Source: Lichenostomus cassidix
Lineage: Eukaryota > Chordata > Aves > Passeriformes > Meliphagidae
Length of the DNA: 64,000 bases
Assembly (NCBI GenBank): GCA_008360975.2
Contig: CM039180.1
Coordinates: 9,143,122 to 9,207,121, forward strand
Reading direction: 5' to 3'
The position numbers and the translations under genes were made by a program. The notes beneath the pieces were generated by a model. The model worked only from the letters and a program-made list of their open reading frames with translations. It did not search any database and was not told the DNA's origin. Of this stretch, positions 37,805 through 50,758 are shown in pieces. Each line of letters starts with the position of its first letter. The stretch's first letter is position 1.

Positions 37805-39241
37805 GATAAAGCGATTATAATTTTGCAAAGATGAGCCCTAGCTTGTCTTTTTATTCCATGTTCTATAAGAAATTCATAGGAAATGCAAAAACTGATAACA
37901 GCCACTCAAAAGTTGTATGTCAAAATACTGCAGTTGAACTTACCTTCAATCTACTAAGACAGTTTCCAGGGAACATGCTAACTTAAGTGATGAAGGAAAT
38001 ATCCAGGAAGAATATACAGGCACACATTACATCACAGTACTAAAATATCTTTTTTCCTTGTCCCAGTATAAATATCAAGTAATTAAGATGTGCCTTTTGG
38101 GAGAATAGTAGCTGAGAACTAGAGGTTATAAATTCTTTTTCAAAAGCAATTGTATATCTTCATGTAATGTCTATTAGCCCAAGTTTCTTCATCTATAGAG
38201 AGATCTAAAAACAAAATATGGGGCTTTTTTTGATAAAATGCATAGTAATCTGACACTGGCATTTATGCATCAGCAACTTAACTATCATATGAAAATATTA
38301 ATTCCATAAAGTATTGTAGACCTTTCAATTACTGTGTTATTAATAGCACTTCCCAATACCAGTGACCATCTGTGGTTCCTTCACCATCTGTGATTCCTAT
38401 TTCAGTTCAGGAGGGGGAAATAACAGTGGTATTGCACTGATTTTACAATATAAACCATTAGCCAACTAGACCTACTGTAGATGATTAATTTGTCTTTGCT
38501 TCTAAGTACACACTGAGCAAGAGAAAATTAGCTCCTTTGATTTGTTGGCACAACATGGGTTTGTGAAATGGCCACGGGAAGCTGAAAAGATTAAATTGCT
38601 TTTATTGAAATCTGAAACATGCAAAAGTTGATGAAATTTAGTTGAAAAGAATAAAAGAGCTTAAATGGCACTTGAAAAGTTAGTGAATGTTCCCTTAAAG
38701 ATCCATGGCAAACAATGTGTTAGTTATTATAATTTGTTAAAGCCACGTAACAGAAGCAGCAAAAGGGGATTGTCAACACTTCTTAAAAACCTGTACAGTT
38801 TGTTGATGCCATGTGAAAATAAACTGAGAAAATGCTGGTTTATAAAATCCTAATTAAAATTAATCTTGTTGGTTTCTTATCTGAATGAAGTAGCATTTAT
38901 TTCAAAAATAATTCTGTTTTTAATTAAAAACAGCTATTGCTTGCAAAAATGCTGTCCTTGCCTGCAGAGACAGGACAGTCAAGATGATCAATGTTGTTTT
39001 TATTCTTCCCTTATTTAACTGGGCTAAAATGTTTCCATCTATTGCTATTAACATGTCTGCATTCTATAACGCTGAGTTGATTTTTCTTTTGTTACAGCAT
39101 ATGTGTGTCGATCAAGCCCTTTTCCTTAGCTAAGGCAAGATTTGTAAGAAGCTGTTAGGGAGATAGGATACAATTTCAATATCATTCAGGTCCTGCTTCC
39201 TAACCTGTGTACATTGTGTGGGAGCTTACACTTCAAAACTA

Positions 39242-39340
39242 GAAAAAAATAAATAACAAAAAAACCCCACCAAAAAAACCACCCCAAAAACAAACAAACA
39301 AGCAAAAAAAAAAAAAAAAACCCCAACAAAAAAAAAACCA
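39242..39340. repeat. A/C-rich low-complexity tract
   Basis: A runs (up to A17) are interrupted by CC, CCCC and CAAA units over about 100 nt. The minus-strand hydrophobic frame at this place results from the composition. Confidence 0.85.
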
Positions 39341-40316
39341 TTAGTACTTTAGGGTGCAAATTAAATTTCATGTAATGAGTTGCACTGCCTGCTTTCCTAG
39401 TTGATGAAGAGAGATTGGCACCTCAAAAAAAAGACTTATCAGCCTAAAGTAGATAGTTCTCCTACATCAGGATGAATCACTCTCCTACCATTAACTATGA
39501 GGAAGTCTGGACATCTGGACAGAATCAAATTGCTATAATTTTACACTGCTTAACCTTTTTTAAGTTTTCAACTGTAGCTTTCTAACTGGATAAAATTTCA
39601 TTTGTAAAAGTCTTCAGTGAACTGAAGAAAGCTCATAGCAGTTTGGTAAGGCACAAGAGAATCCCCTGAAAATACATATATTTAGCATCAGATATGAAGC
39701 GAAAATTAAAAAGTCCTTCAAGAACTACCTGTTTTGCCGCTAGAAAGTTCTGTTTTGTTGTCTGGATTTCAATACAAGTTATAGCTTATGGCTATGCACT
39801 CAGTGTCTAGCTCAGGGTCATCTATTCGACTGTACAGATTATACAGTAATTTAGATATGAATGTGTATATAAGTAAATGTATAATTATACAGATTTTTTT
39901 TATTAAATTAAATGTTATATAAAAGGGAGGTGTAAATGTATATATGTTCCACTCCCACATACATGTACATTGAACATGTTTCTGTATAAGCATGCAGAAA
40001 TTAAAAAAGAAAAAAAGAAAAAAACTTTTCAATTACAGTAGGTTCAATTTTAAGAATATAAAGTAGATTTTTTAATCCTAGGCTAAACAAAGTCCTGGTG
40101 AGTGTCACCCTTATTTTGCATTAGACTGCTCATCTTTAGCAGACTGACAGCCTTTTTCCTTGACATTTTCTGCTGCTTATTCACAGATACAAAATTTCCT
40201 CTCTTTTAGGAGAAGTATGTGGTTAAGATATAAAGCCATACCCTGAAAAAAATTAAACAGTTTGTGATTAATTTTTCCTCCAGAATAGTGATTCAGTCTT
40301 GTTTCTTCCATTGCAG

Positions 40317-42525
40317 TCAAAAGGTTCTTCAATCATGACTCCATCCAGCACTCAAAAGAAGGTGAAGAGGACTCTGCCCAATCCACCTCCAGAGGAAGCA
40401 ACAGTGGGAACTCAGTCCCCATATTCTTCTGTGGGATCAGTTTCACGGAGAAGGATTTGTAGGACCACCACTATGGCCAGAGCCAAAATTCTTCAGGATA
40501 TAGACAGGGAATTGGATCTGGTCGAACGTGAATCAGCCAAGCTTAGGAAGAAGCAAGCAGAACTAGATGAGGAGGAAAAAGAAATAGATGCCAAGTTGAG
40601 ATACTTGGAAATGGGCATTAATAGGAGGAAAGAAGCCCTACTAAAAGAAAGAGAAAAGAGAGAGCGTGCCTATCTCCAAGGAGTAGCAGAAGAACGTGAT
40701 TATATGTCAGACAGTGAAGTTAACAATACCAGGTCAACCAGAATAGAAACTCAGCATGGCTTGGAAAGACCACGTACTGCACCCCAGACAGAATTTAACC
40801 AGTTTATGCCACCACAAACCCAGCCAGAAACACAGTTTGCCCCTGCTACAAGCCCATATGCTCAATATCAGTATTCATCTCCTGCCCTGCCAACTCAAGC
40901 ACCAACTCAGTTCACACAGCAGTCCCATTACCAACAGCAGCAGCCTTTGTATCACCAACAGGTTTCACCCTACCAGACCCAGACAGCATTCCAAACAGGA
41001 GCTACTATGTCCTATACCCCTCAGGCTCAGCCTCCACCATCTCAACAGCCATCATACCAACTCCCATCACAGATGATGGTGATACAGCCAAAGCCAAGAC
41101 AGACCACATTATATTTGGAGCCTAAGATAACAACAAACTATGATGTAATTCGCAATCAGCCTCTCATGATAGCACCAGTTTCAACTGACAATAGTTATGC
41201 AGTTTCTCAGCTGGGCAGTAAATATTCTACCTTGGACTTAAGGATAGGATTAGATGAGAGAAACAGCATAGCAAGCAGCCCTATATCAAGCATATCTGCA
41301 GATTCGTTCTATGCAGATATAGACCATCACCATACACCCCGAAATTATGTGCTGATTGATGATATAGGAGAACTTACTAAAGGAACAGGAGCACTTGGTT
41401 CCAGTTTTAGCCTTCATGAGAAAGATCTGACCAAAACAGATCGACTGCTGCGCACAACTGAGGCCAGGAGAGCACAAGAAGTGTCAGACTTCCTGGGACC
41501 ATTGCAGACTTCCTCTAGGTTACATTCCTATGTTAAAGCTGATGAAGACCCAATGGAGGACCCTTATGAGCTCAAACTTCTGAAACACCAGATAAAGCAA
41601 GAGTTCCGTAGAGGTGCAGAAAGTCTCGATCATCTGGCTGGCCTGTCACAGTATTACCATGGAGAGGGCAGCTACAGGCATTTTCCAAAATCTGAGAAAT
41701 ACAGCATAGGTAGGCTTACTCTTGAGAAACAGGCTGCTAAGCAGCTGCCAGCAGCCCTCCTTTACCAGAAGCAGTCAAAACACAAGAAAGCCTTGATAGA
41801 CCCCAAACTCACAAAGTTTTCACCTATCCAAGAAAGCAGAGACCTTGAGCCTGACTATTCAAGCTATATGACTTCTAGCACTTCAACACTTGGGGGAATT
41901 ACTACTAGGGCAAGGCTTCTTCAGGATGATATCACTTATGGCCTTAGAAAAAACATCAGTGACCAACAGAAGTACATGGGGCCACCACTGACGTCATCCA
42001 TTGGAGCAGGCCTTGGGACTGCGCTAGGTCCAACCATGAGATCTGCACTGCAAGATGAAGCAGACAAGTCTTATAGCAGTGGGAGTAGATCTAGGCCCTC
42101 ATCTAGACCCTCCTCAGTGTATGGGCTCGATTTGTCTTTGAAAAGGGATTCTTCTAGTTCTTCTTTAAGACTGAAAGCCCAAGAAGCTGAACCTTTAGAT
42201 GTTTCCTTTAGCCATGCAGCACCTTCTGGAAGAACTAAACCCACCAGTCTACCTATTAGCCAAAGCAGGGGAAGAATCCCAATAGTAGCGCAGAACTCAG
42301 AGGAGGAGAGCCCACTAAGTCCTGTTGGACAGCCAATGGGAATGGCAAGAGCAGCAGCTGGACCCTTGCCACCAATATCTGCAGATACCAGGGACCAGTT
42401 TGGATCGAGCCATTCATTACCTGAGGTCCAGCAGCATATGAGGGAGGAGTCACGGACTCGAGGCTATGATCGAGATATAGCCTTCATCATGGATGACTTC
42501 CAGCATGCCATGTCAGACAGTGAAG
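40317..42525 (+). CDS. PCLO: Piccolo, second coiled-coil and Gln/Pro-rich exon (exon C)
   Basis: The exon encodes 736 codons plus one base. Its acceptor TTCTTCCATTGCAG joins exon B (phase 0) to give EGFM-SKGSSIM, and the donor GAAG/GTAAAT leaves phase 1. An in-frame ATG at 40299 lies in the intron and is not used. Seen in order (local residues): basic [14 protein letters not shown]; a highly charged coiled coil (about 53-132) from [20 protein letters not shown] to the MSDSE acidic stop; a Gln/Pro/Tyr-rich low-complexity region (about 158-252); a long well-conserved region with [12 protein letters not shown] and [19 protein letters not shown]; a Ser/Arg-rich patch [20 protein letters not shown] (about 588-607); and the conserved tail [19 protein letters not shown]. 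This is the bridge to the PDZ domain and is nearly unchanged from mammals over long stretches (from memory). Confidence 0.97.
40473..40712 (+). other. PCLO: Second coiled-coil segment of Piccolo
   Basis: About 80 residues are extremely rich in E, K, R and L with no proline, containing [20 protein letters not shown]. It ends at YMSDSE, where the low-complexity region starts. It is a typical rod-forming coiled coil of Piccolo and Bassoon. Confidence 0.85.
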
Positions 42526-45500
42526 GTAAATTAGGCCTCAGACTGGTATCTTACTATCACAACGCAAATCCTCATTTCTATGCATGCGTCTGATTTTTGT
42601 TACACTTCAAAGACTTGTTCTTTTTCTGTTCCTTGGTGCATCTTCTGTGTATCTACATTATTGGGGGTTGATTTGTTTTGTCTTTTTTGATATTTTTTAT
42701 TTTACCCTAACAGTTTCTGAATGGTGTTAAGCTACTATAGCATGCTACTATATTGTTGTTGATTTGCTTTCCTTTTGGTTTGCTTGTGCATTTTCCTTTT
42801 CTCTTGTTTATGTCTACTTTTCCAATGATATTGTGTAGAACATTCCATGTACAATACAGACTCTGCCATCAGTCTTTATGTGCAGCTCTCTCCAGTGACT
42901 GTGAATCATTGAACTTATTTGCAATAGTTTTTGTTGGGATTTGGAAATAATCTCCCAAATCTCTAAAAAACTCCAGTAATTTTATGTGCATGAAATTTCA
43001 TGATAGAACTCAAAAAATGATAATTCCATCTCCCGATGCACCAATTTAGATCTGTGTTTATATAGAAATAGTCTGTTCATTAAATACATATTATATGTTA
43101 GAACCATATAGAGCTTAACGTGATAGCAAAATAACATCCTACATATGGTTTGTTGAAAGCATCCTGTCATGTGGACTTCTGTGCATTCAGAATTGTGATT
43201 ATGTAAGATAATTTGTCATTTGGATGGTGCAAGACAATCTCATCCTTCAATAAACTTACATAAAGTATTTTACTTCTGTTAATGGGTTATGCAGAGTAGC
43301 TGGTTTTATATGCACCCCATACACGTCTGCCAAATAAGCACAAGAGTTTATCTCACTTAAGTTCATGAAAGGAACCTTTCTGATGTATTATAAATAGTGC
43401 AATTAAAAATGCTGCTTCTGAATAAGTACAGCGGAATGTTAAAGCTGATGTTGAGTACTTAATAATTGCAAATTATGTATCAGTTTTGTTTGAGTCAGTT
43501 CAGGCTAAATATATTCTAAATTGTTTAAAAATCATAAAGACATTTTGAAAGCAAATGAAATGAATATGTTCGAAATTGTATGCGCTCCCTTAACTTTTTC
43601 TTATGTGTATTTACTGCACAATAAAAGAGACTTTGCATGCGCTCTATTGTCTAAATGGCAATGATTGTCTCAAAAGACACATTTGCATGATTATGAAGTA
43701 GTATGGTTTATTTTTCACATTTCTACTAACTTCTGTTCATTATCACAATTTTGGTTTTTTACACATGCTGAATTTTTCATAAGCATTAGAAAAATTGATC
43801 TATTTGCCTTTCTCATAGTAAAGACTTTGTTCTGTAAGTTTCTCTTCATATTCCTTAGATATTTATAACCCTCTCGTGAACTCTGTATTTCAGGTGAGAC
43901 TCAGGGTCATCAGCTTTTTTGATATTTATCAGAGGTTTAACTGTTTTTGTTGTCCATCGATTCTTAGCACACAAAGTCCTATAATTAAATTTGAAAGCAG
44001 TTGAGAGGAACTCCCCAAGTTGAAACTCATATCATTCTTCCTAAATAAGCAGATGTTATCTTGTCTCCCCTCAGCTTGTGACTTTTACAGGTCATTCGAG
44101 AGTGACATTGTGAAAGATACAGGAGTTTTCCTCCTGAAAACAAAAGAGAACCAACCTGGACCAAAAAAATCCAATTTGGTGCTATTTTAGCTCATATGAT
44201 CAGGTCATAGGGAACTACATTTCTGCCCTACAGTGCATTATGTTTCTCATACATATTTGAAAAACACATACATGTAGCACTTCAAGTTGAACACGTTTCA
44301 GTTTAAATTAGTTTCTGATTATTTAGACCCTTTCAGAAGTATTCTAATTCAATTCACATATTCTGGATTAGATTGATATGTCAGTCAGGGCTTCCCCTTT
44401 CAGTGATCTTTTTCGAATTTTTATCAAACTTTTGTCTTCACAAATAGATTATTTCTTGGGAAACCAAAACACTTTATGACATTATTTTCAAATACTCCGT
44501 CTAATGGCAAGTAATCTATATTGAAGAAAAAATCATATAATTTGGATGTGAGATAAAAAGTGTTCCAAAAAAGCAATTACATTTCTATAGAAAGTTATGG
44601 CCTTCTTTTTTTCTGAACTGCACTCTTCTCTGTAGTGCTCTGATGCCCTGACAGTGGACAGCTATTCTGGCATGTTTCATCCAACCTTTTAACACAATTT
44701 GCTTTGCAGCTTCTCTTTATTTTTTTTTTTAAGCAACTGCTGCATGGTCTTGATGAGATTTCATTAAAAGAAATCAGTCTTAAGCACTGTCTTAGGAAAA
44801 CTGTTCTTGTGCTACGGCTTGATTTATCATCTTAAGAGACTTTTAAAAATTTAATTTAGTTAAAATATTAAATTTAAATTGTTTTTCTTTGGTTCAAACT
44901 CAGAGACATGCTTCGCTTTCTGTTCATTTTTCATAAGTGACATCCCATAAAAAATACTTGAAGAGAATGCAAGTAGGACTTTGAGTCCAAACCTTCTGTT
45001 TTTCACTAAGTACATACTGTAACAAATCTTAAAACTACACTTCAGTGCATAAGTAATTCTTACACTCGGATTCCAAACTTCAAACAGGTTAAAAAAATAT
45101 CTTTAGTGTCAAAAAAGCACAGCATCCAGAGTTGCCCATTGAAAATAAACAGCATTTTGAGCTCTTTAAACACATGGAATTTTCTCAGGGTTCCCAGTAC
45201 CATGAAAACTCTGATCCAGCAAATAGACCTCTATTAGCCCCACTGCTGCAAGTTTCCACACACTGTTAAGTATGCTGAAGATACTAATTTTCAAGAAAGC
45301 TGAAGCTATACAATTTTAGGAATATAAATAGTCCTTGCTGGTCAGGATATATAAAATGTACCTTTTCTCAGCTAAAATACTTTTTTTCTTTTATATGCTA
45401 GTTTGGCAATTCTTCAACAGAGTTTAGCAGTGTAAAATCAAGACATCAACACAGCCGATTCCTTGTAATTTTTCATCTGTGGGATTTAGAGTGATCACTG

Positions 45501-47599
45501 CTACTTCTCTGATCAAGTTCTTGGACCCCACAGCCTGGTGTTCAACCTCACCAGGTTAATCTGTTTGGGTGGAACCATCTGACTGCATTCTGTTAGTCTA
45601 GGAATAAAAGGATGTCTTCTCTAAGACTGTCAGTGGTTCATCTTGGTTGTTCTCAGGTTTCCAGCTGTGACAAATCCCAGCTGTGCAAGCCAAAGCCAGC
45701 GGTGTGTGTATGTACATGTGAGTGTGGGGTGTGTGTCTATATACAGTTATAACTTCTTAAATTTCAATAAAATATACATATTCGTTGTTTGATAGAAGAA
45801 GAAGGTAGGCTGGTCTGAACTGCAGTATGGAATTCTACGTTTTCAAGAGAAGCAATCCAGGAAAAGTTATTTCAACTGAGGAAGGAGGAAAAAGAAAATA
45901 AATTCTTTCATCTGCACAGCTGATAACAGATTGTGATAACCAGCGTTAGCATCTGGGTTCAGGAATATGCATTAGTTTCCTCATGCAAGCTTCAGAAAGT
46001 TCTGTCAAGATGAGTTATGAATGAGACTGCTTTGTGCAGGCACTGGTCAAGTGGCATAAATGTGTAAAACATGAAGGATTTGCATGCTAGATTAGAAGGG
46101 TTTATTGAGAGCAGTTAATCAATGACTAATCAGGAGCCAGATAAGCACCAGCCTCTAATAATATTTCTGGTAATTCATATATGCTTATCTAAATAATAAT
46201 ATAACCCATTTCATGTTAGATTAAGTTTGTGCACAGTTATGAAGAAAGAGGCTGCATAATATCTGAACCAAGATTAAGAATTTTCTAAAGACTTAATATA
46301 ATATAGAATGTTGCTTTTATCACATAAAAAGTATTATTTTCAAAAAATCATGCATACCTTTTTTTGGAAAATTTTAAGAAAATTGTAATGAAAAAACCAA
46401 CTTCCTTTTTTTCCCCCACTAACATTTTTTTCAAATTATTTCTTAAACAAAATAGATTGCATTTACATTCACAACTACATAGGAAAGATTGCACACTACC
46501 ATTTTTCTTTTTAAATTATTTTCTGTATCATGTGCATTCACTCTTGTTACTATAGCAAAAACTGACCTTATTTAAGGTTTGCAATTCCTGGTGGTTTTGC
46601 TGAAACAAATATTGTCATCCTTTGATTTCCAAATTTATCTTGCATAATGAAGCATAAAATTAAAACTTGCCTTACCTTCTACATTGCATTAACTACACAA
46701 AGCTTTGGTTTACACTTGGCAACATATTTGGCAGCACAGAAGGAAATAGGACATAATTCTGACCCCAATGGAGTGACACTTAAGTCAGTTGACCCAATGG
46801 TCAGTCAGTGTAAATATATGTATTTGCAAAACTGATTTCAGTTAAATGGTGTTATTTAATACCCAAAAGATGCTTAACACAACATATTTTATACAGATTT
46901 AAAACTGTTGCAAACAGAACATTAGTCTTGTAAGATCTTTGCAGAAAGAAAATTGACAATCCATACACAAAGGTTCATACTGCAAAATCGGGGGATGGAA
47001 TTCAAAATGAGAATACCTGCAATGTTTTTGCTTAGAATTTCAGTTACATAGATTAGATTCCTATCTTCTTTGATTTGGGTTGATACAAATTTCATGCAGA
47101 GATCATAATTTTCTTCAGTGTAGTTCTAGATTATTTCTAAAATATTTTGAGCAATATTTAGTTCAGAAATTTGGGAATTAGTGGAGTTTATGTTTTGAGG
47201 GTTGGTTATTTTGGGTTTTGATTTGGATTTTCGTAGTTGGTTTGGGTTTTTTCCTTAGTCTGCTGTAAAGTAACTAATTTGACTAATATTTTTTCAATAA
47301 ACATTTTAGAGATATGTGAAATCCGCAGCATTTTCTTAGCTGCCAGATGAAAGAAGTGTCTCCTTGGTAGATTTCTTCTGTACTTAATATCCACGGTTTT
47401 GACATAAACAGAATCTTCTCCCTTTGCTGTCTCACAGCTAAATAATGCTCAAGTTCAATGTCTCAAGTCTCACCCCTAACTTTGCTTTAACTGCATGGCC
47501 AATTAGTAACCACTCTGCATGTTTGCTATGCACAATGCACATTCTTGCCCTTTGCCCAGCACTGGATCAGAGCATTTGACCTCTCCTTGGTTTTCAAAG
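42526..47599 (+). other. PCLO: PCLO intron between exons C and D
   Basis: The donor is GAAG/GTAAAT and the acceptor is GGTTTTCAAAG/CCTATC, phase 1. The sequence is AT-rich with a GT-rich patch at about 45698-45740 and homopolymer T runs. I see no transposable element or second gene. Confidence 0.85.
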
Positions 47600-47736
47600 C
47601 CTATCATCTCCGTCGGGAAGAAACAGATTGGTTTGACAAGCCCAGAGAGCCTCGTTTGGAGAATGGACACATCCTTGACAGAAGGCTGCCAGAGAAGTTG
47701 CCACACTCTCGACCACTAAGTCAGCACCAAGATCAA
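47600..47736 (+). CDS. PCLO: Piccolo, exon D (linker before the PDZ domain)
   Basis: The 137-nt exon completes a split Ala codon (G from exon C + CC) and adds 45 codons from [16 protein letters not shown] to RPLSQHQDQ, ending in phase 0 at CAA/GTAAGC. The peptide is a clear match to the segment that follows MSDSE in mammalian Piccolo. It is short, charged and rich in Arg, Glu and Pro, and connects the conserved tail of exon C to the PDZ domain. A second, equally good donor lies 12 nt downstream (see next entry). No alternative acceptor is apparent. Confidence 0.95.
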
Positions 47737-47750
47737 GTAAGCTGTCAAGT
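47737..47750 (+). promoter_or_regulatory. PCLO: Tandem splice donors, 12 nt apart
   Basis: CAA/GTAAGC (GT at 47737-47738) and CAA/GTAAGA (GT at 47749-47750) both fit the donor consensus. The 12 nt between them are in frame and would add V-S-C-Q to the protein. The repeated TCAAGTAAG suggests the second site arose by a small duplication. Which one is used cannot be decided from sequence. Confidence 0.5.
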
Positions 47751-48478
47751 AAGATGTGGCTTTAGCTTTATAAATGATTGATAATTTAATTATACTGTCC
47801 AATGATTCCTGTAAGGTCTGCAGGATTACTCAAATTCCAGCTACATTCATCTGAAGTGCTGTTCAACCTGTATTCATCATCCACATTTGATGATGAAATT
47901 AGATTAACTTTCCTGTACAAGTCAGTATTAATTTTGCAGGTTTTCTTTTGATTTTTGAAATATAACTGGAAATATTTATATCTTTAGTATTCCTATTGGG
48001 GGAAAAAAATAGAATAAAAGAAAAAAATTAGTCTGATTTTCCCATACCAGCTTTATCCCATCCATATTCAAGTCCCTTCTTTTAGTAGTTTAAGGAAAAG
48101 AATCCTTCATCCTGTTGACAATTTTTCCACTTTTAGTTGGTGAGTATAATCCCAGGAGTCTGTGATAAATTTTTGAATAAATCAGCAAGTCTTTATCAAT
48201 CTAATAATTAGAGTATTTCATCTATTAGAGAGAGAAAGAATAACACTCTAGTCTGCTTTTCAAGCTTGCCAATTTTGAAATTTAGTTCCCCTTAGTGTAC
48301 CATCCCATTTCCACTTTTTGTTAACAAAGTTTATTTATTTCAAATCTCTAAGGTCTTCAATTGCTTGTTTCAGTTGCCATTTTTACTGATTGATATAGAT
48401 TATACCCTGATATATTCTTGTGTATTTATTTAGATTACATTTTTACATGAGATCAAATGAGTGCAATGAATGCATTTC

Positions 48479-48737
48479 CTCAAGACAAGAGGAAACAGCC
48501 TCAAGTTGCACCAGTGGATATTTAGAATAGATATTAGGAAAAATGTCTTCATGGAAAAAGGGTGGTCAAGTGAAGGGTGCCCAGGGAAATGGTGGAATCA
48601 CCATCCCTGGAAGTGTTCAAAAAACCATGTATATGGCACTTGAGGACATGGTTTGTGGTGAACATGGTGGTGGTGCTGGGCTGACAGTTGGACTTGATCA
48701 TCCTAGAGGTCTTTTCCAACCTTAATGATTCTGAGAT
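48479..48737 (+). mobile_element. CR1 LINE fragment in sense orientation
   Basis: The + strand carries the CR1 3' region in the forward direction: ATATTAGGAAAAATGTCTTC, TGCCCAGGGAAATGGTGGAA, TCACCATCCCTGGAAGTGTT, GGACTTGATCATCCTAGAGG and TCTTTTCCAACCTTAATGAT, then the terminal TCTGAG. It is 5'-truncated at about 48479. It is the only repeat copy in this window that lies in the direction of PCLO. The 60-residue frame inside it is a CR1 ORF2 remnant. Confidence 0.9.
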
Positions 48738-50693
48738 CCTTCATGGCCCCTTAATGATAATTAGTAGTTTATATTGCTCATATTGATTCCTCAGATAACA
48801 TACAAAACAGGAATATCCCATTGTCATGGAATCTTCAAAACTCTTATACTGGTGAGCATTTTCACTGACATTTGACAATCAAATGTAGGTTTTATAAAGC
48901 AAGGGTGTGTATTTTATGAAGGAAGTGTTAAAATATCTTACAATACAAGCTGTCATTTATTTTTTCCCTCCTTTCCTATCCCTAGCATATACTGACATTT
49001 ACACACCTTTGGTTGTACTGGGCCTACCCATCTCTTGTTGAGAAAAAGGGCTTTACAAGATATAATTCGTACAGGAATTTATTCAAATAGATCTATAATT
49101 CTATGAATCAACTGCAAGATGAAGGATGTTTTTGAGTCTTCACATTTCTTAATATCACTGGCAATAGTTATAAACGCTGTCTCTCTGAGCATTTTAATCC
49201 TCATGAGAAGCATATATTATTCTAAGCATACATAATTGTATTTTACCACTGCAGCATTCTGAGGTAAAATTGCAAATTTTTTATGAAGATCAGGTTTGTC
49301 CAAAAGGATTATTGCTAACCCTGAGCTCTGTGATAAAGAGGTGGTTAGTGAGATGTATTTAACTTCTAGAGCTCCAGAGCTTTTGTCCTGGGAAACAGTT
49401 CCAAGGCAAGGTTTCAGTCACAAAGATCTGATCTTTGCTTTTTTCCTCTGATAAAAATAGCACTATACTAGGACTGGCTAAAAAACTTTATTCAAAAGTT
49501 TTCAGGGGAAGGTTAAAGGGCCTAAAAGTTCTTGTTTTCCTGGATATTTGCAGGAAGAAAATATGTTGGTTTATTTTTTTCTCCCTTGAGCTGTTGTGAT
49601 ATCCCCATGTTTATACTGAAATAGAGATACTGCATTAAAATCTTGCCAAAGGCATTTTTAAAAGTTTTGTAAAATCTAGGATGTAAATTTGAAAGTGAAC
49701 ATGTTCTAAATAATTCTGTCTGATGTCATGTAAAGCCTCCACTGAAGAAAAGAAGTGATGTGTGAGGAGAAGTTTTACAAAAGCTCCTTCTTCATCTGTT
49801 TCCATCCAGGTTAGCTGCTGTCAGTCACACATCAGTACAAAATAGTAGCAATGACTCTGCAGAAGGGAGAAATGCCACTTCTCACCAACTCCACATCATG
49901 TACCTTATGGAAATGTTACTCAGAACCTGTGTATGTTAAATGTCTTCTGTGAATATTTGTTTGAGATAACTTAAAAAATATATATATATTTTCAGACACA
50001 TCCAGAAATACAATTGCTTTATGACAAGATAAAAAGAGTCAGAGATATTTTTAAAAAGTTTCATTAGCTTCATGCTGAATCGTGATACACTTAGCAATAG
50101 AAACAAGCAAATCAGTATTAACATCCCTACTTTTTGCATTAACATTATATTTTAACAATATGAAGGAAAATGAACCATATCAGGTCAATGAGAGTGATGA
50201 GGCAAAGTAATCACTCTCTAAAGGCTTTTTCAGGCCTGTGTGTAACAAAAAAGTCACAGAATTCATTGTGCCCTGATGTCTGTCTCCTGTATCCACAACT
50301 CAGTCCTGCACAGTGACCTGTAGTGTCCAAGTGAAATGTACTCTGGAGACAAAAATGGCAAGTCACTCTCCATCCTGAACCATCTGAACATATCCACCTT
50401 CACCCAGAGCTTCCTTTGCTGCAGATGATTTCCTGAAATCAGTTAGGAGGGAAGTTTCCAAGTTAACACAGGAATTAAGCCATTGCAACTCCTTTCATAG
50501 CCCTTACTGAGCTCAAACCAGCCACATAAAGAAGAATTTGCATCAATAGCACTAATCTTCTTGTAATGCATCAGTCAGTGTTTCCAAATACACTTATTGG
50601 CTATAAATTTGCAGTTTTCTTCTTGGTTAGAAAATTAGAATATTTTATTGACCACTTCAATATGCATTCCAGAAGATTTTGTTTCACATGTAT

Positions 50694-50758
50694 ATCAATT
50701 TCCTTACTAGATGAAATCAGAAATGAAATATCATTTTCCTTACTAGATGAAATCAGAA
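50694..50758. repeat. 36-bp tandem duplication, two copies
   Basis: ATCAATTTCCTTACTAGATG at 50694 recurs as ATCATTTTCCTTACTAGATG at 50730, and both are followed by AAATCAGAA. The copies differ by one base over the 29-bp shared part, so the event is recent. Confidence 0.85.

Larger units (their letters stand above)
12660..40316 (+). other. PCLO: Large PCLO intron (27.7 kb) between exons B and C
   Basis: It starts at ATG/GTAAGA and ends at TTCTTCCATTGCAG/TCA, joining phase 0 to phase 0. It has no PCLO coding exon. Contents listed separately: an 11-bp minisatellite, CR1 copies near 17195 and 23632, microsatellites near 19424, 22267, 23377 and 25312, a T/G-rich tract, an exon-like block near 29740-30390, a solo LTR at 33219-33734, and A- or T-rich tracts near 34592, 37785 and 39242. 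A pyrimidine-rich tract lies at about 32740-32805. The remaining stretches (about 12.7-17.2, 17.4-23.6, 25.4-29.7, 31.1-33.2 and 33.8-40.3 kb) are AT-rich unique sequence in which I see nothing recognisable. Confidence 0.85.
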
